A stretch of 36,664 nt of DNA from Candidatus Woesearchaeota archaeon (GCA_018664115.1 JABJOX010000031.1:1-36664), one strand, 5' to 3'; counted from the stretch's first letter, positions 7,145 to 14,692 are shown. Numbers and translations: made by a program. Notes: generated by a model from the sequence alone, not told the origin.

Positions 7145-7777
7145 CTAACTTTCAAGAAGTATTGCATCTTGAGATTTTTCTATAGTGAGTGAGATTCTTC
7201 GAGAGGCTTCGTAATGGGCATCAAAAGAATAAAATGCATTTTTAGCATGTTCTATCATAAGTCGTTCAATAGTAAAACCATCTGAACAAGAATATGAAAC
7301 AACATCTTCAGGAATTCCAATACCACAACTATTTAATTTTAAATCTAAGTTTATATCTTGTTCACAAATATTTTGAATTCCAATAACGTTAACTAATCTG
7401 CTACCGGCTTCCATCACATTCACTTCTCTAAACAAACAAAGACAATTCTTTTCATCTGAACAAGAAGAAGGTTTTTCAAAAATTACTTTGTAATCTCTTG
7501 CTGCCCAACCATCAACATCAACCCCGACTTGAGATTTACCTTTCTCAAAGTAAATTACGGCAGTAGGTTCGTCAAGAATTAAAATGAAATTTTTTCTCTC
7601 GCCAAGTTGTGCTGTCTCCATCTCTTTAATCTCATTAACGAAATTAACGAAGTTATCTTTAGCTTGGTTACTCAAACTAAAAAATTTAGAAGCGAACAGA
7701 CAAGCAGGAGCAAAGATAATAATCGCTAGTAAAACTGTTACCAAAAACTTTATCATAATTGCTTTTTTATTTTTCAT
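7145..7777 (-). CDS. Pilin-like protein, 210 aa
   Basis: MKNKKAIMIKFLVTVLLAII gives the KKA pattern and a hydrophobic helix at about 10-30. A helical linker follows (QAKDNFVNFVNEIKEMETAQ). The next part, FILILDEPTAVIYFEKGK, looks like the beta strands that also open the outer domain of the 187-aa protein at 14719-15282 (FFPPEKFEHICFVN), suggesting that both are versions of one subunit type. The middle has a cluster of Cys (PSSCSDEKNCLCLF, NICEQ, NSCGIG, SYSCSDG). No known domain. Upstream, two runs of eight T separate it from the 487-aa gene, so it may be the first gene of a partly separate five-gene unit. Confidence 0.75.
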   Translation of the reverse strand: MKNKKAIMIKFLVTVLLAIIIFAPACLFASKFFSLSNQAKDNFVNFVNEIKEMETAQLGERKNFILILDEPTAVIYFEKGKSQVGVDVDGWAARDYKVIFEKPSSCSDEKNCLCLFREVNVMEAGSRLVNVIGIQNICEQDINLDLKLNSCGIGIPEDVVSYSCSDGFTIERLMIEHAKNAFYSFDAHYEASRRISLTIEKSQDAILLES

Positions 7778-7783
7778 TTTATT

Positions 7784-7801
7784 AAAAAAAATTAAAAAAA
7801 A
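7784..7801 (-). terminator. Double T-run, possible intra-operon terminator
   Basis: On the minus strand two runs of eight T separated by AA lie between the stop at 7802 and the start at 7777. In archaea such T-runs end transcription, at least in part. No convincing TATA box follows, so it may only lower expression of the five genes downstream. Confidence 0.4.
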
Positions 7802-9265
7802 TTATTTAGGAACCCATTTTCTATCTTTACAAATATAAAACTTATTACCAAACTGCAATTGTTCTTTCTCGCCAGCAGGATTACACAATCTCCATAAACC
7901 TTTATGACAAATTAATGAACCCGCCGAGGTTGATTTCCAAGAGTAAGCCATTGCATTATCTGCATCATCGCCCCTAGAATTAACAAAAGCAGTTTTTAGA
8001 TTATTGAATTTAACATAATTATTATCCTGGTCAATAATTACTTCATCTACTGCTCCAGCATAACCGCAATCATTTGTAGTTGTATCATCTTCAGTAACAA
8101 CAATCAAACAACCATTACTTTCTGGATTCCACGATGAAGAACTGGGAAATTGTCCTTGACCACAAGATTGGGCAAGACTTGAACAATCATAACCAGAAGC
8201 ATCTCCAATATAACCTCGACACATTTGAGTGATAGGTTTTTGTTCTGGGTCAGCTGAACCTTCATCATTGATAACTAATTCAACAGACTTAAATGCTTCA
8301 AATTGAAAATAGTCGAATTTCTGGTTTTTCAAAACAACATCTATTCCCATTTCATTGTTATTCTCATCTTTTTCTGCCAAATCATTTTCAGAATCAACTC
8401 TAATCTTTAACCAACATTCTTGAATGTCAGGTCCGTCACAAGCATCGCCATTGTCACCAACTTTAACGAATTTAGAATAATCAATCCGATCGTTAATAGT
8501 TTTATCATAGCGCATTGATTGAGTACTAACCCAATTAGGAACAAAATTACCAGTAGGAGATTTAGATTCGTAAAGGTTTTTCTTAACACAATCATCCTGG
8601 TCAGTTGCATCACAAACAAAAATACTAGTTTTGAAGTTTTTAGTAATATCTTCTTCGCCTAAATTTTTTGCTTGAGCTTCAACTTCAATCCACTCAAACT
8701 CTTCTGTACCACCCAAATTTTCATTAATTTTATCTCTAACCTGTTTACCATTAGCTTTAAATTTAGTAATTGTCAGATCACCTTCAGTAGGAACACCTTG
8801 ACCAGTAGAGTCTGGAACGGCTACAACAGTGCTTTTAATTTCACCGCATCTAGTTTTATGTTTTTCATCATCTGTGGCACCAGTAACAGCAAAATTTTTA
8901 CAAGTACTTCCATCATCCTCACAATCTTCAACCGGATTATTTTCATCATCAGTTACGAACCAATTACAAGTTTGTCGGTCCCATTCAGCTTTCTCTACAG
9001 TTGTTCCTTGCGGACAGCCACGTAAATCTTTCATCTCTTGACCTTTAGTTGACATACAAGGACATTGATCGAACATATTAGAAACACGGTCTTTATCACA
9101 ATCACCAAAATCATCAATTTTTTCGTTAACTCCAACAAAAATTTTTGTCAGACTAGCATCAGTAAAAATTAAAATAAGAACCAGGAAAATAAAAGCAATC
9201 ATCATCGCTACAATAACTGTAGTTACCCACTTAGCAGCACCTTTTTTGTTATTATTAAATTTCAT
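7802..9265 (-). CDS. Pilin-like surface protein with TSP3-like and CARDB-like regions, 487 aa
   Basis: I chose the ATG at 9265 because GAGGTG (9272-9277) lies six bases before it; the frame also opens at a TTG further up. The protein starts MKFNNNKKGAAKW with a prepilin-like KKG and a helix to about residue 35. Next come CDKDRVSNMFDQCPCMS and DLRGCPQGT, which resemble a thrombospondin type 3 calcium-binding repeat. A middle beta domain (from GDLTITKFKANGKQVRDKI to WLKIRVDSENDLAEKDENN) has the ending ENNN typical of CARDB/APHP-like Ig modules. The last third is rich in paired Cys and aromatic residues and ends ICKDRKWVPK. This is probably a large subunit that presents adhesive or calcium-dependent modules on a pilin-like stem. 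Function is inferred. Confidence 0.75.
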   Translation of the reverse strand: MKFNNNKKGAAKWVTTVIVAMMIAFIFLVLILIFTDASLTKIFVGVNEKIDDFGDCDKDRVSNMFDQCPCMSTKGQEMKDLRGCPQGTTVEKAEWDRQTCNWFVTDDENNPVEDCEDDGSTCKNFAVTGATDDEKHKTRCGEIKSTVVAVPDSTGQGVPTEGDLTITKFKANGKQVRDKINENLGGTEEFEWIEVEAQAKNLGEEDITKNFKTSIFVCDATDQDDCVKKNLYESKSPTGNFVPNWVSTQSMRYDKTINDRIDYSKFVKVGDNGDACDGPDIQECWLKIRVDSENDLAEKDENNNEMGIDVVLKNQKFDYFQFEAFKSVELVINDEGSADPEQKPITQMCRGYIGDASGYDCSSLAQSCGQGQFPSSSSWNPESNGCLIVVTEDDTTTNDCGYAGAVDEVIIDQDNNYVKFNNLKTAFVNSRGDDADNAMAYSWKSTSAGSLICHKGLWRLCNPAGEKEQLQFGNKFYICKDRKWVPK

Positions 9266-9282
9266 TTTATACACCTCGCGTA

Positions 9283-9317
9283 GTGAGATCAAAAAATCTT
9301 TTAAGATTTTTGCTCAC
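9283..9317 (-). repeat. Strong hairpin in front of the 487-aa gene
   Basis: GTGAG (9283-9287) pairs with CTCAC (9313-9317), and inside it AAAAATCTT (9292-9300) pairs with AAGATTTTT (9303-9311) around a two-base loop. It fills most of the 72-base gap after the gene at 9338 and stops six bases before the ribosome site of the next gene. It also takes up part of a second ribosome-site-like AGAGGTGAGC at 9312-9321. Possible roles are RNA processing, transcript protection or partial termination. Confidence 0.6.
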
Positions 9318-9337
9318 CTCTTTTTATTGAATAAATA

Positions 9338-10207
9338 TTATTGTCCACCTAAATCTTTAACACAATTGGCTGTACTAATTAAATTAAGTTCACCCAAAGT
9401 TATCGTACTTAGATCTCTTTCAGCACCAGTAAAATAATCATTATAAGTAGCATAACCACCGCCAGCAGCAGCACCTACCACCACGACAGCTGCGCAAGCT
9501 CCAAGGGTAACAACAGAACAAAGTACTACCCCAGAAACAACCGCTCCAGCTAAAGCAGTTTTCCATAAAGCACCAGAATTGCCTTCTTTATTCTTAGCCA
9601 TGTAAACAATACCATAAGAGTGTTCTGCTTCAATCGGATTAGTTAAGACCACCATGCCAGGACCACCATAACTTTGAAAATAATCTAAATACTTTAAACC
9701 TTTGATATCTTTATGATCTTTTTCAATAACATAATTTAACATTTCTTCCATGCTGATAGTGTCACCCTCAATTTTGTTTTGATCAATTGTGGCAGTATAA
9801 CATAAGAAACACTTATTATCATTGCTTGTAAGACCTAACATTTGTTGAAAAACACCCGGATTTTCTAAATTTTCTTCATGTCGACCTTCGCCAAACATCC
9901 ACCAACAACGAGCCATCATATAAGCTAATTGAGATTTAATCTCTTCACGATTACCAATGATTTCTTTATCTTGAGTTTTACATAAAACTGGCGCTAAAGC
10001 GACATTAGTACCACCAGCTTGAACAGCAGTAGTTGCCCGAAGATCAATACTGGTTTTACAAAGTAGTTCTGCTTCTTTAACTTCAGTTTTACTCATGAAA
10101 CCAAAAATGACACTAGCAATAATAATAAAAGCGGCAATTACAGAAATAATTACTACTAAAGTTCCAGCAGTAATTCCTTTTTTTGATTTTAATTTTGATT
10201 TTAACAT
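9338..10207 (-). CDS. Pilin-like protein with second hydrophobic segment, 289 aa
   Basis: The start MLKSKLKSKKGITAGTLVVI has a long basic stretch ending in KKG, then a hydrophobic helix (about 14-37). The outer part contains CKTSIDLRATTAVQ, a conserved-looking MMARCWWMFGEGRHEEN, and CFLCYTA, so several Cys near Trp residues. A second long Ala/Val/Gly-rich hydrophobic stretch at about residues 213-256 could be another membrane pass, which is unusual for a pilin. The C-terminus is short and polar. It overlaps the upstream gene by seven bases. I recall similar CW-MYGEGK-type proteins annotated as hypothetical in DPANN genomes, but I cannot confirm this here. Function unknown. Confidence 0.75.
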   Translation of the reverse strand: MLKSKLKSKKGITAGTLVVIISVIAAFIIIASVIFGFMSKTEVKEAELLCKTSIDLRATTAVQAGGTNVALAPVLCKTQDKEIIGNREEIKSQLAYMMARCWWMFGEGRHEENLENPGVFQQMLGLTSNDNKCFLCYTATIDQNKIEGDTISMEEMLNYVIEKDHKDIKGLKYLDYFQSYGGPGMVVLTNPIEAEHSYGIVYMAKNKEGNSGALWKTALAGAVVSGVVLCSVVTLGACAAVVVVGAAAGGGYATYNDYFTGAERDLSTITLGELNLISTANCVKDLGGQ

Positions 10208-11028
10208 GTTTTTAATTTACCTTCCCTTACCTGTCGAGGAATAGCGATATCTTCATCTGGATCTTCTCCTAAACAATCGTTATCCAAACCTTCTGCAGAA
10301 CTCCCATCACAATTTCCTGCAGCATCTCCCAAAATAGTTGGGAAGAAACAAATATGTTCATTATCAGGGGTATAAATAATTCCTGCATCTTGAAAATTAA
10401 AACATTCATCATTTACTATGTCTTTACCTAATTCAGGAACAAGGATTTGATTACCATTTTTACAAGCTAGAGTAGCACCTTCATAATAATGGAGAGTAAT
10501 ACTATTAACATTCCTAAAGTGATTATCAACAATACTTTTTCCGGTTAGAAAACTTTTGTCAAAATTTTTAGTGATAGTAGAATCTCCAGCAATAACACAA
10601 GGAATCATGCCCTCAATTTCAAATGATAAGTCGGTAACTAGTTGATCTCCACCAGCGCCGCCAAGAACTCTAAATTTAGTTCCGCCATCAGAACGGGTCA
10701 TCACAATAGAAGTGCCTTTCTCACCCAATGGAGAAAAACCACCATAATTAGCAAAACAATTTTTCTCTGAACTGCTTAACATTTTTTCAATAGCATTTTT
10801 TAGATTTGTCAATTGAGCTTTATGTTCTGTAGAAATGTCAGGTTTAGATGCACTTAGACCTTTATCACCAATAGAAATGTTAGGGACATATTCTTTTGCG
10901 GAATCTACGCCACTTTTAAGACTTTCAAAAGCACTTTCATCACCACCATAATAATTAAACAGTAAAAAGGCAGCAACAATAATGGGAATAATATATAAAA
11001 CTAATTTTTGGGAAATTACTGTAGCCAT
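10201..11028 (-). CDS. Membrane-anchored outer protein without KK-G/A signal, 275 aa
   Basis: This protein breaks the pattern of the block. Its N-terminus, MATVISQKLVLYIIPIIVAA, has a single helix (about 9-25) but no K-K-G/A motif, so it is probably held by an uncleaved anchor or an ordinary Sec signal. The outer part contains a charged linker, a glycine-rich middle (FRVLGGAGGDQLVTDL) and four or more Cys. It ends with acidic, calcium-loop-like sequence (GLDNDCLGEDPDEDIAIP) and a C-terminal Cys. The ATG follows directly after the stop codon of the 46-aa gene with no gap, indicating coupled translation. I recognise no family. Confidence 0.75.
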   Translation of the reverse strand: MATVISQKLVLYIIPIIVAAFLLFNYYGGDESAFESLKSGVDSAKEYVPNISIGDKGLSASKPDISTEHKAQLTNLKNAIEKMLSSSEKNCFANYGGFSPLGEKGTSIVMTRSDGGTKFRVLGGAGGDQLVTDLSFEIEGMIPCVIAGDSTITKNFDKSFLTGKSIVDNHFRNVNSITLHYYEGATLACKNGNQILVPELGKDIVNDECFNFQDAGIIYTPDNEHICFFPTILGDAAGNCDGSSAEGLDNDCLGEDPDEDIAIPRQVREGKLKTC

Positions 11029-11169
11029 TTAAAAAAGACCTCCCATTTTATCTAACATACCTTCTAAACCGCCACCTAAATCACTATACCACCACAAAAG
11101 AAATACTAACAAAGCAATCGCTAAAAAGATCATGATTAGTTGCCACATTTCCATCCCTTTTTTGTTCAT
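11029..11169 (-). CDS. Very small pilin-like protein, 46 aa
   Basis: This short gene is easily missed, but it fits exactly between its neighbours. Its ATG overlaps the upstream stop codon (ATGA) and its TAA is followed at once by the ATG of the 275-aa gene. The product starts MNKKGMEMWQLIMIFLAIAL, with the KKG prepilin-like motif and one helix (about 8-27). It ends in a short glycine- and methionine-rich tail (YSDLGGGLEGMLDKMGGLF). At 46 residues it is almost only a stem helix, so it could be a minimal structural subunit or a regulator of assembly. Function not known. Confidence 0.75.
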   Translation of the reverse strand: MNKKGMEMWQLIMIFLAIALLVFLLWWYSDLGGGLEGMLDKMGGLF

Positions 11170-11348
11170 GGTCCTAATTTACCTTTTAATGTCCAAATGT
11201 AATAAAGGAAAGCTAACCCTAAAATAATTGACAAAATTACAGTAATCATTGTTGTGGGACTGGCCCAATCAACTGCTTTTTTTCCTTTTGGAAAAAAAGT
11301 TGAAAAATTGTTTTGACAATTTTTGCTTATTTTTTTGTAAAGTTTCAT
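11166..11348 (-). CDS. Small pilin-like protein with long leader, 60 aa
   Basis: A 60-residue protein with a basic leader of about 25 residues (MKLYKKISKNCQNNFSTFFP, then KGKKA) and one hydrophobic helix at 33-52 (TMITVILSIILGLAFLYYIW), ending in a short basic tail. The GKKAVDW junction is like the prepilin-like sites of its neighbours but follows a much longer leader. After cleavage only about 35 residues would remain, again nearly all helix. It starts 12 bases after the stop of the 110-aa gene and overlaps the 46-aa gene by four bases, so these two tiny genes form a coupled pair. Family unknown. Confidence 0.7.
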   Translation of the reverse strand: MKLYKKISKNCQNNFSTFFPKGKKAVDWASPTTMITVILSIILGLAFLYYIWTLKGKLGP

Positions 11349-11360
11349 ATTTGAGAGAGA

Positions 11361-11693
11361 TTAACCGCAATATTTTTTACCATTACTGGCGATTATTGGC
11401 CCACTACATTCACCAACCTCATAGGGTTCCTTACTAGAGTCATGTTCTTTAGGATTTCCTAAACAACATAGTTCATATCCTGCTTTATTACAATCAAATG
11501 TTGATGCTGACAAAGTACTTTTAGGACAATTCTTGCCTTGAACACAAATTCCGCCTTTACTTTCACAGCCAGACAAACCACTCTCAAGTTTATTGCTTTT
11601 TCCACTAAACATAACCATTAAAATGATCATTACTACCAGAGCAATTACTGCCCCGATAATAATCCACCACATATTGGCACTAGCACGCCTCAT
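11361..11693 (-). CDS. Small pilin-like protein with six-Cys domain, 110 aa (tandem paralogue A)
   Basis: MRRASANMWWIIIGAVIALV starts with RRA and a helix to about residue 30. The outer part has the cysteine order C-E-x-K-GG-x-C, then C-P-x-S-T-L, FDC and a final CCLGN, so six Cys that could form a compact disulfide domain. A short tail adds two more Cys (GECSGPI, KKYCG). It is a clear tandem copy of the neighbour at 11690-11962: the DNA coding for the membrane helix differs at about two positions in 77, whereas the outer domain has diverged. It overlaps that gene's stop by four bases. Confidence 0.75.
   Translation of the reverse strand: MRRASANMWWIIIGAVIALVVMIILMVMFSGKSNKLESGLSGCESKGGICVQGKNCPKSTLSASTFDCNKAGYELCCLGNPKEHDSSKEPYEVGECSGPIIASNGKKYCG
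11610..11686 (-). repeat. Near-identical helix-coding duplicate, copy A
   Basis: This 77-base stretch codes for the membrane helix of paralogue A and matches 11862-11938 at all but about two positions, including silent sites. This indicates recent duplication or gene conversion. Confidence 0.8.
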
Positions 11694-11962
11694 TTTTTAT
11701 TACCCAAACAACATATGGTGTTAGGCTTATCAGGAGGACAATCAAAAAGGGTTGCTGGTAATGTTCCTTCAGGACAACCAGGTTTTTTTGGTTTACATTC
11801 ACCGCCTTTACCTTCACAACTAGACAAACCCGTCTCAAGTTTACCGCTTTTATCAGTAAACATAACCATTAAAATGATCATTACTACCAGAGCAATAACT
11901 GCCCCGATAATAATCCACCACATGTTGGCACTAGCTTTCTTGTTAAAGAGATTCATCTTCAT
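11690..11962 (-). CDS. Small pilin-like protein with six-Cys domain, 90 aa (tandem paralogue B)
   Basis: I chose the ATG at 11962 because it forms an ATGA overlap with the stop of the gene before it; ATGs at 11968 and 11956 are alternatives. The start MKMNLFNKKASANMWWIIIG carries KKA and then the same helix as paralogue A. The outer domain, beginning SSCEGKGGECKPKKPGCPEG and ending NTICCLGNKK, has the same six-Cys pattern as paralogue A with different spacing residues and more Pro and Lys. The two look like a recent duplication in which the stem stayed fixed and the exposed part changed. Confidence 0.75.
   Translation of the reverse strand: MKMNLFNKKASANMWWIIIGAVIALVVMIILMVMFTDKSGKLETGLSSCEGKGGECKPKKPGCPEGTLPATLFDCPPDKPNTICCLGNKK
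11862..11938 (-). repeat. Near-identical helix-coding duplicate, copy B
   Basis: Counterpart of 11610-11686 in paralogue B. Outside this stretch the two genes differ markedly. Confidence 0.8.
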
Positions 11963-12306
11963 TTCCATTTACAGCCAGCAGATTCACAAGTACCTTTGTC
12001 TGAGTTACCTTTACAAGAACTAATGTCATCTTTATACTGAGCTTTTAATAATTCTTTAGATTCTTCAGATTCAGCAACCTTAAAGTCATTACCAAAAGTT
12101 ACTTCTGCAGTTGCACTAGGATGACAATCGCCATATGTTATCTGCATTTGAACCATTTCTGCTTGAGCAGCTTTATCTAATCCACCCTGAAAAATTCCAA
12201 TCCTACCAGTAAAAACCATTATTAAAACCACTAGTACAATTAAAGCCAAAGCAGCTACAATAATTGTTGTTAAAGACAAACCTTGTCCCTTCTTATTAAA
12301 AACCAT
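11959..12306 (-). CDS. Pilin-like protein with KKGQ signal, 115 aa (first gene of block 1)
   Basis: MVFNKKGQGLSLTTIIVAAL is a textbook-like archaeal class III signal: KKG followed by Q, then a helix at about 11-33. The outer part is short, has one Cys in the middle (YGDCHPSATA) and ends with SCKGNSDKGTCESAGCKWK, a Cys/Trp module like that of the 137-aa protein. As first gene of the block with a strong ribosome site (GAGGTGA, 12313-12319, six bases before the ATG) it may be the most abundantly made subunit. That is inference. Family not recognised beyond the signal. Confidence 0.8.
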   Translation of the reverse strand: MVFNKKGQGLSLTTIIVAALALIVLVVLIMVFTGRIGIFQGGLDKAAQAEMVQMQITYGDCHPSATAEVTFGNDFKVAESEESKELLKAQYKDDISSCKGNSDKGTCESAGCKWK

Positions 12307-12361
12307 TTCAATTCACCTCAATTTTAGTTAATATTATTTATATTAAAAGAAAGGAAAATAG

Positions 12362-12369
12362 TATATAAA
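12362..12369 (-). promoter_or_regulatory. TATA box of block 1
   Basis: TTTATATA on the minus strand is about 59 bases before the ATG at 12306, predicting a leader of some 34 bases. The leader holds the strong ribosome site GAGGTGA, as expected for a gene with a real 5' untranslated region. Confidence 0.5.
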
Positions 12370-12375
12370 TGTTTT

Positions 12376-12448
12376 GAAGGCTTTAGCCGAGAAACGACTA
12401 AAAAATGAAGTTTTTTGAGTATGTTGCGAAGATTTTAATCTGAGAAAC
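12376..12448. repeat. Two copies of a small hairpin motif with different stems
   Basis: Two elements about 52 bases apart share the frame GAA, then a stem around TT, then GAGAAAC. In the first the stem is GGCT/AGCC (12379-12388), in the second AGATT/AATCT (12430-12441). Sequence differs but pairing is kept. They fill the gap between the stop of the gene at 12464 and the promoter of block 1. Confidence 0.55.
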
Positions 12449-12463
12449 AACGAAAAACTAGAC

Positions 12464-13033
12464 TTAATCACACAAATACAAGTTACTTTCAATCAAGCCA
12501 GCATCCGTATGTAACGGAAACAAGCCGGAAACATCCCGATCTTTAGATCTAGGACAACCACCGCCAACTTTTATTGGACCAACAATAGTAAGTGGTTTAT
12601 CTTCTTGTGCCCGAATTAATTTTACTTGAAAAACATATTTTTTATTCCACTCACCCAATGTTTCGTTTAATAATTCTTTAATCAATTGATTAGCAAAATG
12701 ACAACTATGTAACCCTTGACATTGATACAATGAATAACTGTCAGGATCATCAACAGAATAATAATCATAATTTTTTGCACAATCTTCAAGTAAATCTTTA
12801 CCTAACTGAGGTTGCACCCATTTTTGATAAGTTCCAGAACAACTTTGATCAGAGATAGTAGTTTTCATTAAAGAGGACATGGTACTATAAGCAAGACCTT
12901 TACGAGTAAAGATTTTCTTTTTAGCATCTTCTTTCAAAGCAAACTGAGCCATGAACAACATTCCTAAAGCAATCAAGATAACAATGATAACTAGACCGAT
13001 TATCTCCACTTGTGCTCTTTTTCTATTAATCAT
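12464..13033 (-). CDS. Pilin-like protein with KRAQVE signal, 189 aa (last gene of block 2)
   Basis: MINRKRAQVEIIGLVIIVIL has basic KR, A, then Q-V-E before the helix (about 10-30). This is the strongest prepilin-like start in block 2 and is like the start of many archaeal proteins with a RGQVE-type motif. The outer part has a helical linker, several Cys (DQSCSGTYQKW, LEDCAKNY, YQCQGLHSCHF, GGGCPRSKD) and a C-terminal Cys close to the end (LYLCD). A beta stretch KYVFQVKLIRAQEDKPLTI lies in the second half. It overlaps the previous gene by four bases. No known family. Confidence 0.75.
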   Translation of the reverse strand: MINRKRAQVEIIGLVIIVILIALGMLFMAQFALKEDAKKKIFTRKGLAYSTMSSLMKTTISDQSCSGTYQKWVQPQLGKDLLEDCAKNYDYYSVDDPDSYSLYQCQGLHSCHFANQLIKELLNETLGEWNKKYVFQVKLIRAQEDKPLTIVGPIKVGGGCPRSKDRDVSGLFPLHTDAGLIESNLYLCD

Positions 13034-13548
13034 GAATAAACCTCAATATTAATATAACCAAAACCATAATTAGATTTTTCTTCTGTATTATTCTCGTCTT
13101 TCAGAGTAACGACAAAATAAGTAGGTTCTTTTCTAGTCCAACCTGAAGAACCGTCTTCTAAAGGGGGCTTCTCTTTATCATACAAAATGTAAGTTTTATT
13201 TCCGGGATAAATTTCTTGCACAGTAATTTTAGCAAAAGAAAATAGCTCATAATAATAATCGTTCAAATGGGCAGTAAAAGTTTTTTCTGCATGTCTTAAT
13301 TTCATTAAATCAAAACAGTTATCTTCTGGTTCAGCTTCGCCTTTTGTACAAATTAATTCAGGTAAAAATAAAGTTTTTAAAGTGGTATCCATAGCTCGAT
13401 TTCCAAGAAGTTCTTCATTCTTTTCTTTAATTGCTATTTTTTGATATTGGTAAAAAAACATGATTCCAAAAAGAATTAGTACAAAGAAAATAAAAACGAT
13501 AGCGATAGTTTCGTTCATTCGTGCTTGTCCATTCTTTTTTCTTAACAT
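13030..13548 (-). CDS. Pilin-like protein with KNGQ signal, 172 aa
   Basis: The start MLRKKNGQARMNETIAIVFI has a basic stretch, then NGQ and an Asn/Glu pair ahead of the helix (about 14-33), resembling the Q-start and early Glu of archaeal type IV pilins. Behind the helix a basic linker (YQKIAIKEKNEELLGNRAMD) is followed by two Cys (PELICTKGEAEPEDNCFDLM) that may form a small disulfide loop, and by beta strands (KITVQEIYPGNKTYILYD, YFVVTLKDENN, YGFGYINIEVYS). One base separates it from the upstream stop. Family not recognised. It forms with its three neighbours the four-gene set behind the giant surface protein. Confidence 0.75.
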   Translation of the reverse strand: MLRKKNGQARMNETIAIVFIFFVLILFGIMFFYQYQKIAIKEKNEELLGNRAMDTTLKTLFLPELICTKGEAEPEDNCFDLMKLRHAEKTFTAHLNDYYYELFSFAKITVQEIYPGNKTYILYDKEKPPLEDGSSGWTRKEPTYFVVTLKDENNTEEKSNYGFGYINIEVYS

Positions 13549-13549
13549 T

Positions 13550-14692
13550 TTAGTATAAGGTTAAACAATCTCCTTTTTCTCCTAAATCTATATTGGCTTG
13601 TTTCAAATCTTCTGCTGGTTGCAATAAATCACCACACAAACTGGGTTTAAACAAACAGCCAGCGACAATATTTTTTAATGATTCTAAAGCACCATTAATG
13701 TTTTGTTCATAACCGCCTTTTTGAATATAATTTAAACAATCTTTATTTAATTGTAATTCTGGATTAAGGTTATAATGTGTTTCAATCTCTTTAGCTTTTT
13801 CTTCATAAATTTCGATAAGATATTTTAAACGTAAGAAAGCTTTATTCATATTACATTGATAAACTTCATCATTAGCAGCAAAAATAGCTGCATACTTGGC
13901 GGCATTTCTCTCTCCGGATAAAGAAATTATTTGGACAGGATTAAGATTAGTTTGTTTCCAAAGATTGTCTTCTTTTTTAAAATAATTCACCATGTTAGAA
14001 GCAGTAAAAGAAATAGCAGTAACTTTATCATCTTCTAATAAAGATAATTTTGCTGGAACAAGTTGATTTGGTTTAACATAAACTCCCTCCAAATCGATAA
14101 TTCGTACCTGAAAGTTTTTTTCCGGATCAATATCGGTGGGATTACTAATCAGGACACGATTAAAATCTTGAGTAGAATTATAAAATTCTTCAGCGAAGCC
14201 GTTACCATCACCAAGAATAAAATATTTTGTATTAATGGAAGTTACGTACATCATGTCAATAACTTTAAATGGTAATTTGTAAGGTAAACTCCACAAAATT
14301 AAAAGAGTAGTTTTGATTTCTTGTGGAGAAAAAATGGGGTCAACAACGTTTTGGATAGGACTACTTTGGCCTTTAATTCCAAATTCCGATAAACCATCCT
14401 CACAAGTAAAAGATAAAGTATAATCTGCTAAACCACTAACATCAATGAAATTTTTTGTTTTCTCTGAAACTTGAGCGCCAGTAAAAATAGAATCCATAAT
14501 TTGAACAACATCAAAAGCTAAAGATTCTTCAGCAGCTGCTTGCTGTTTGAAAACAAGGCCAACAAAAAAGAGAAGAATTATTGCACCAGCAATCAAAATG
14601 TAAATCCAACTAAAAGTTAATTGAATTTGTCCCGATTTATTGTAAAGACCATGTGAAGATTTTCGATTTTTATCTGATTTATTTTTAACCAT
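13550..14692 (-). CDS. Large pilin-like protein with KSGQ signal, 380 aa
   Basis: A basic leader of 21 residues (MVKNKSDKNRKSSHGLYNKS) leads to SGQIQLTF and a hydrophobic helix at about 27-47 (SWIYILIAGAIILLFFVGLV). The outer part begins with a linker (FDVVQIMDSIFTGAQVSEKT) and strands containing ADYTLSFTCEDGLSEFGI. A long alpha/beta middle follows, then a Cys-containing helical end (YQCNMNKAFLRLKYLIEIYE, KDCLNYI, VAGCLFKPSLCGDLL, GDCLTLY). Its size and single stem helix recall the 370-aa protein that ends block 1, so the two blocks may encode matching large subunits. This is a size and layout comparison, not a proven homology. Confidence 0.75.
   Translation of the reverse strand: MVKNKSDKNRKSSHGLYNKSGQIQLTFSWIYILIAGAIILLFFVGLVFKQQAAAEESLAFDVVQIMDSIFTGAQVSEKTKNFIDVSGLADYTLSFTCEDGLSEFGIKGQSSPIQNVVDPIFSPQEIKTTLLILWSLPYKLPFKVIDMMYVTSINTKYFILGDGNGFAEEFYNSTQDFNRVLISNPTDIDPEKNFQVRIIDLEGVYVKPNQLVPAKLSLLEDDKVTAISFTASNMVNYFKKEDNLWKQTNLNPVQIISLSGERNAAKYAAIFAANDEVYQCNMNKAFLRLKYLIEIYEEKAKEIETHYNLNPELQLNKDCLNYIQKGGYEQNINGALESLKNIVAGCLFKPSLCGDLLQPAEDLKQANIDLGEKGDCLTLY

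Noticed and set aside
8407-9041. Several open frames on both strands within the 487-aa gene
   Set aside because: They overlap a convincing gene with signal, ribosome site and domains, and have no start signals or recognisable content.
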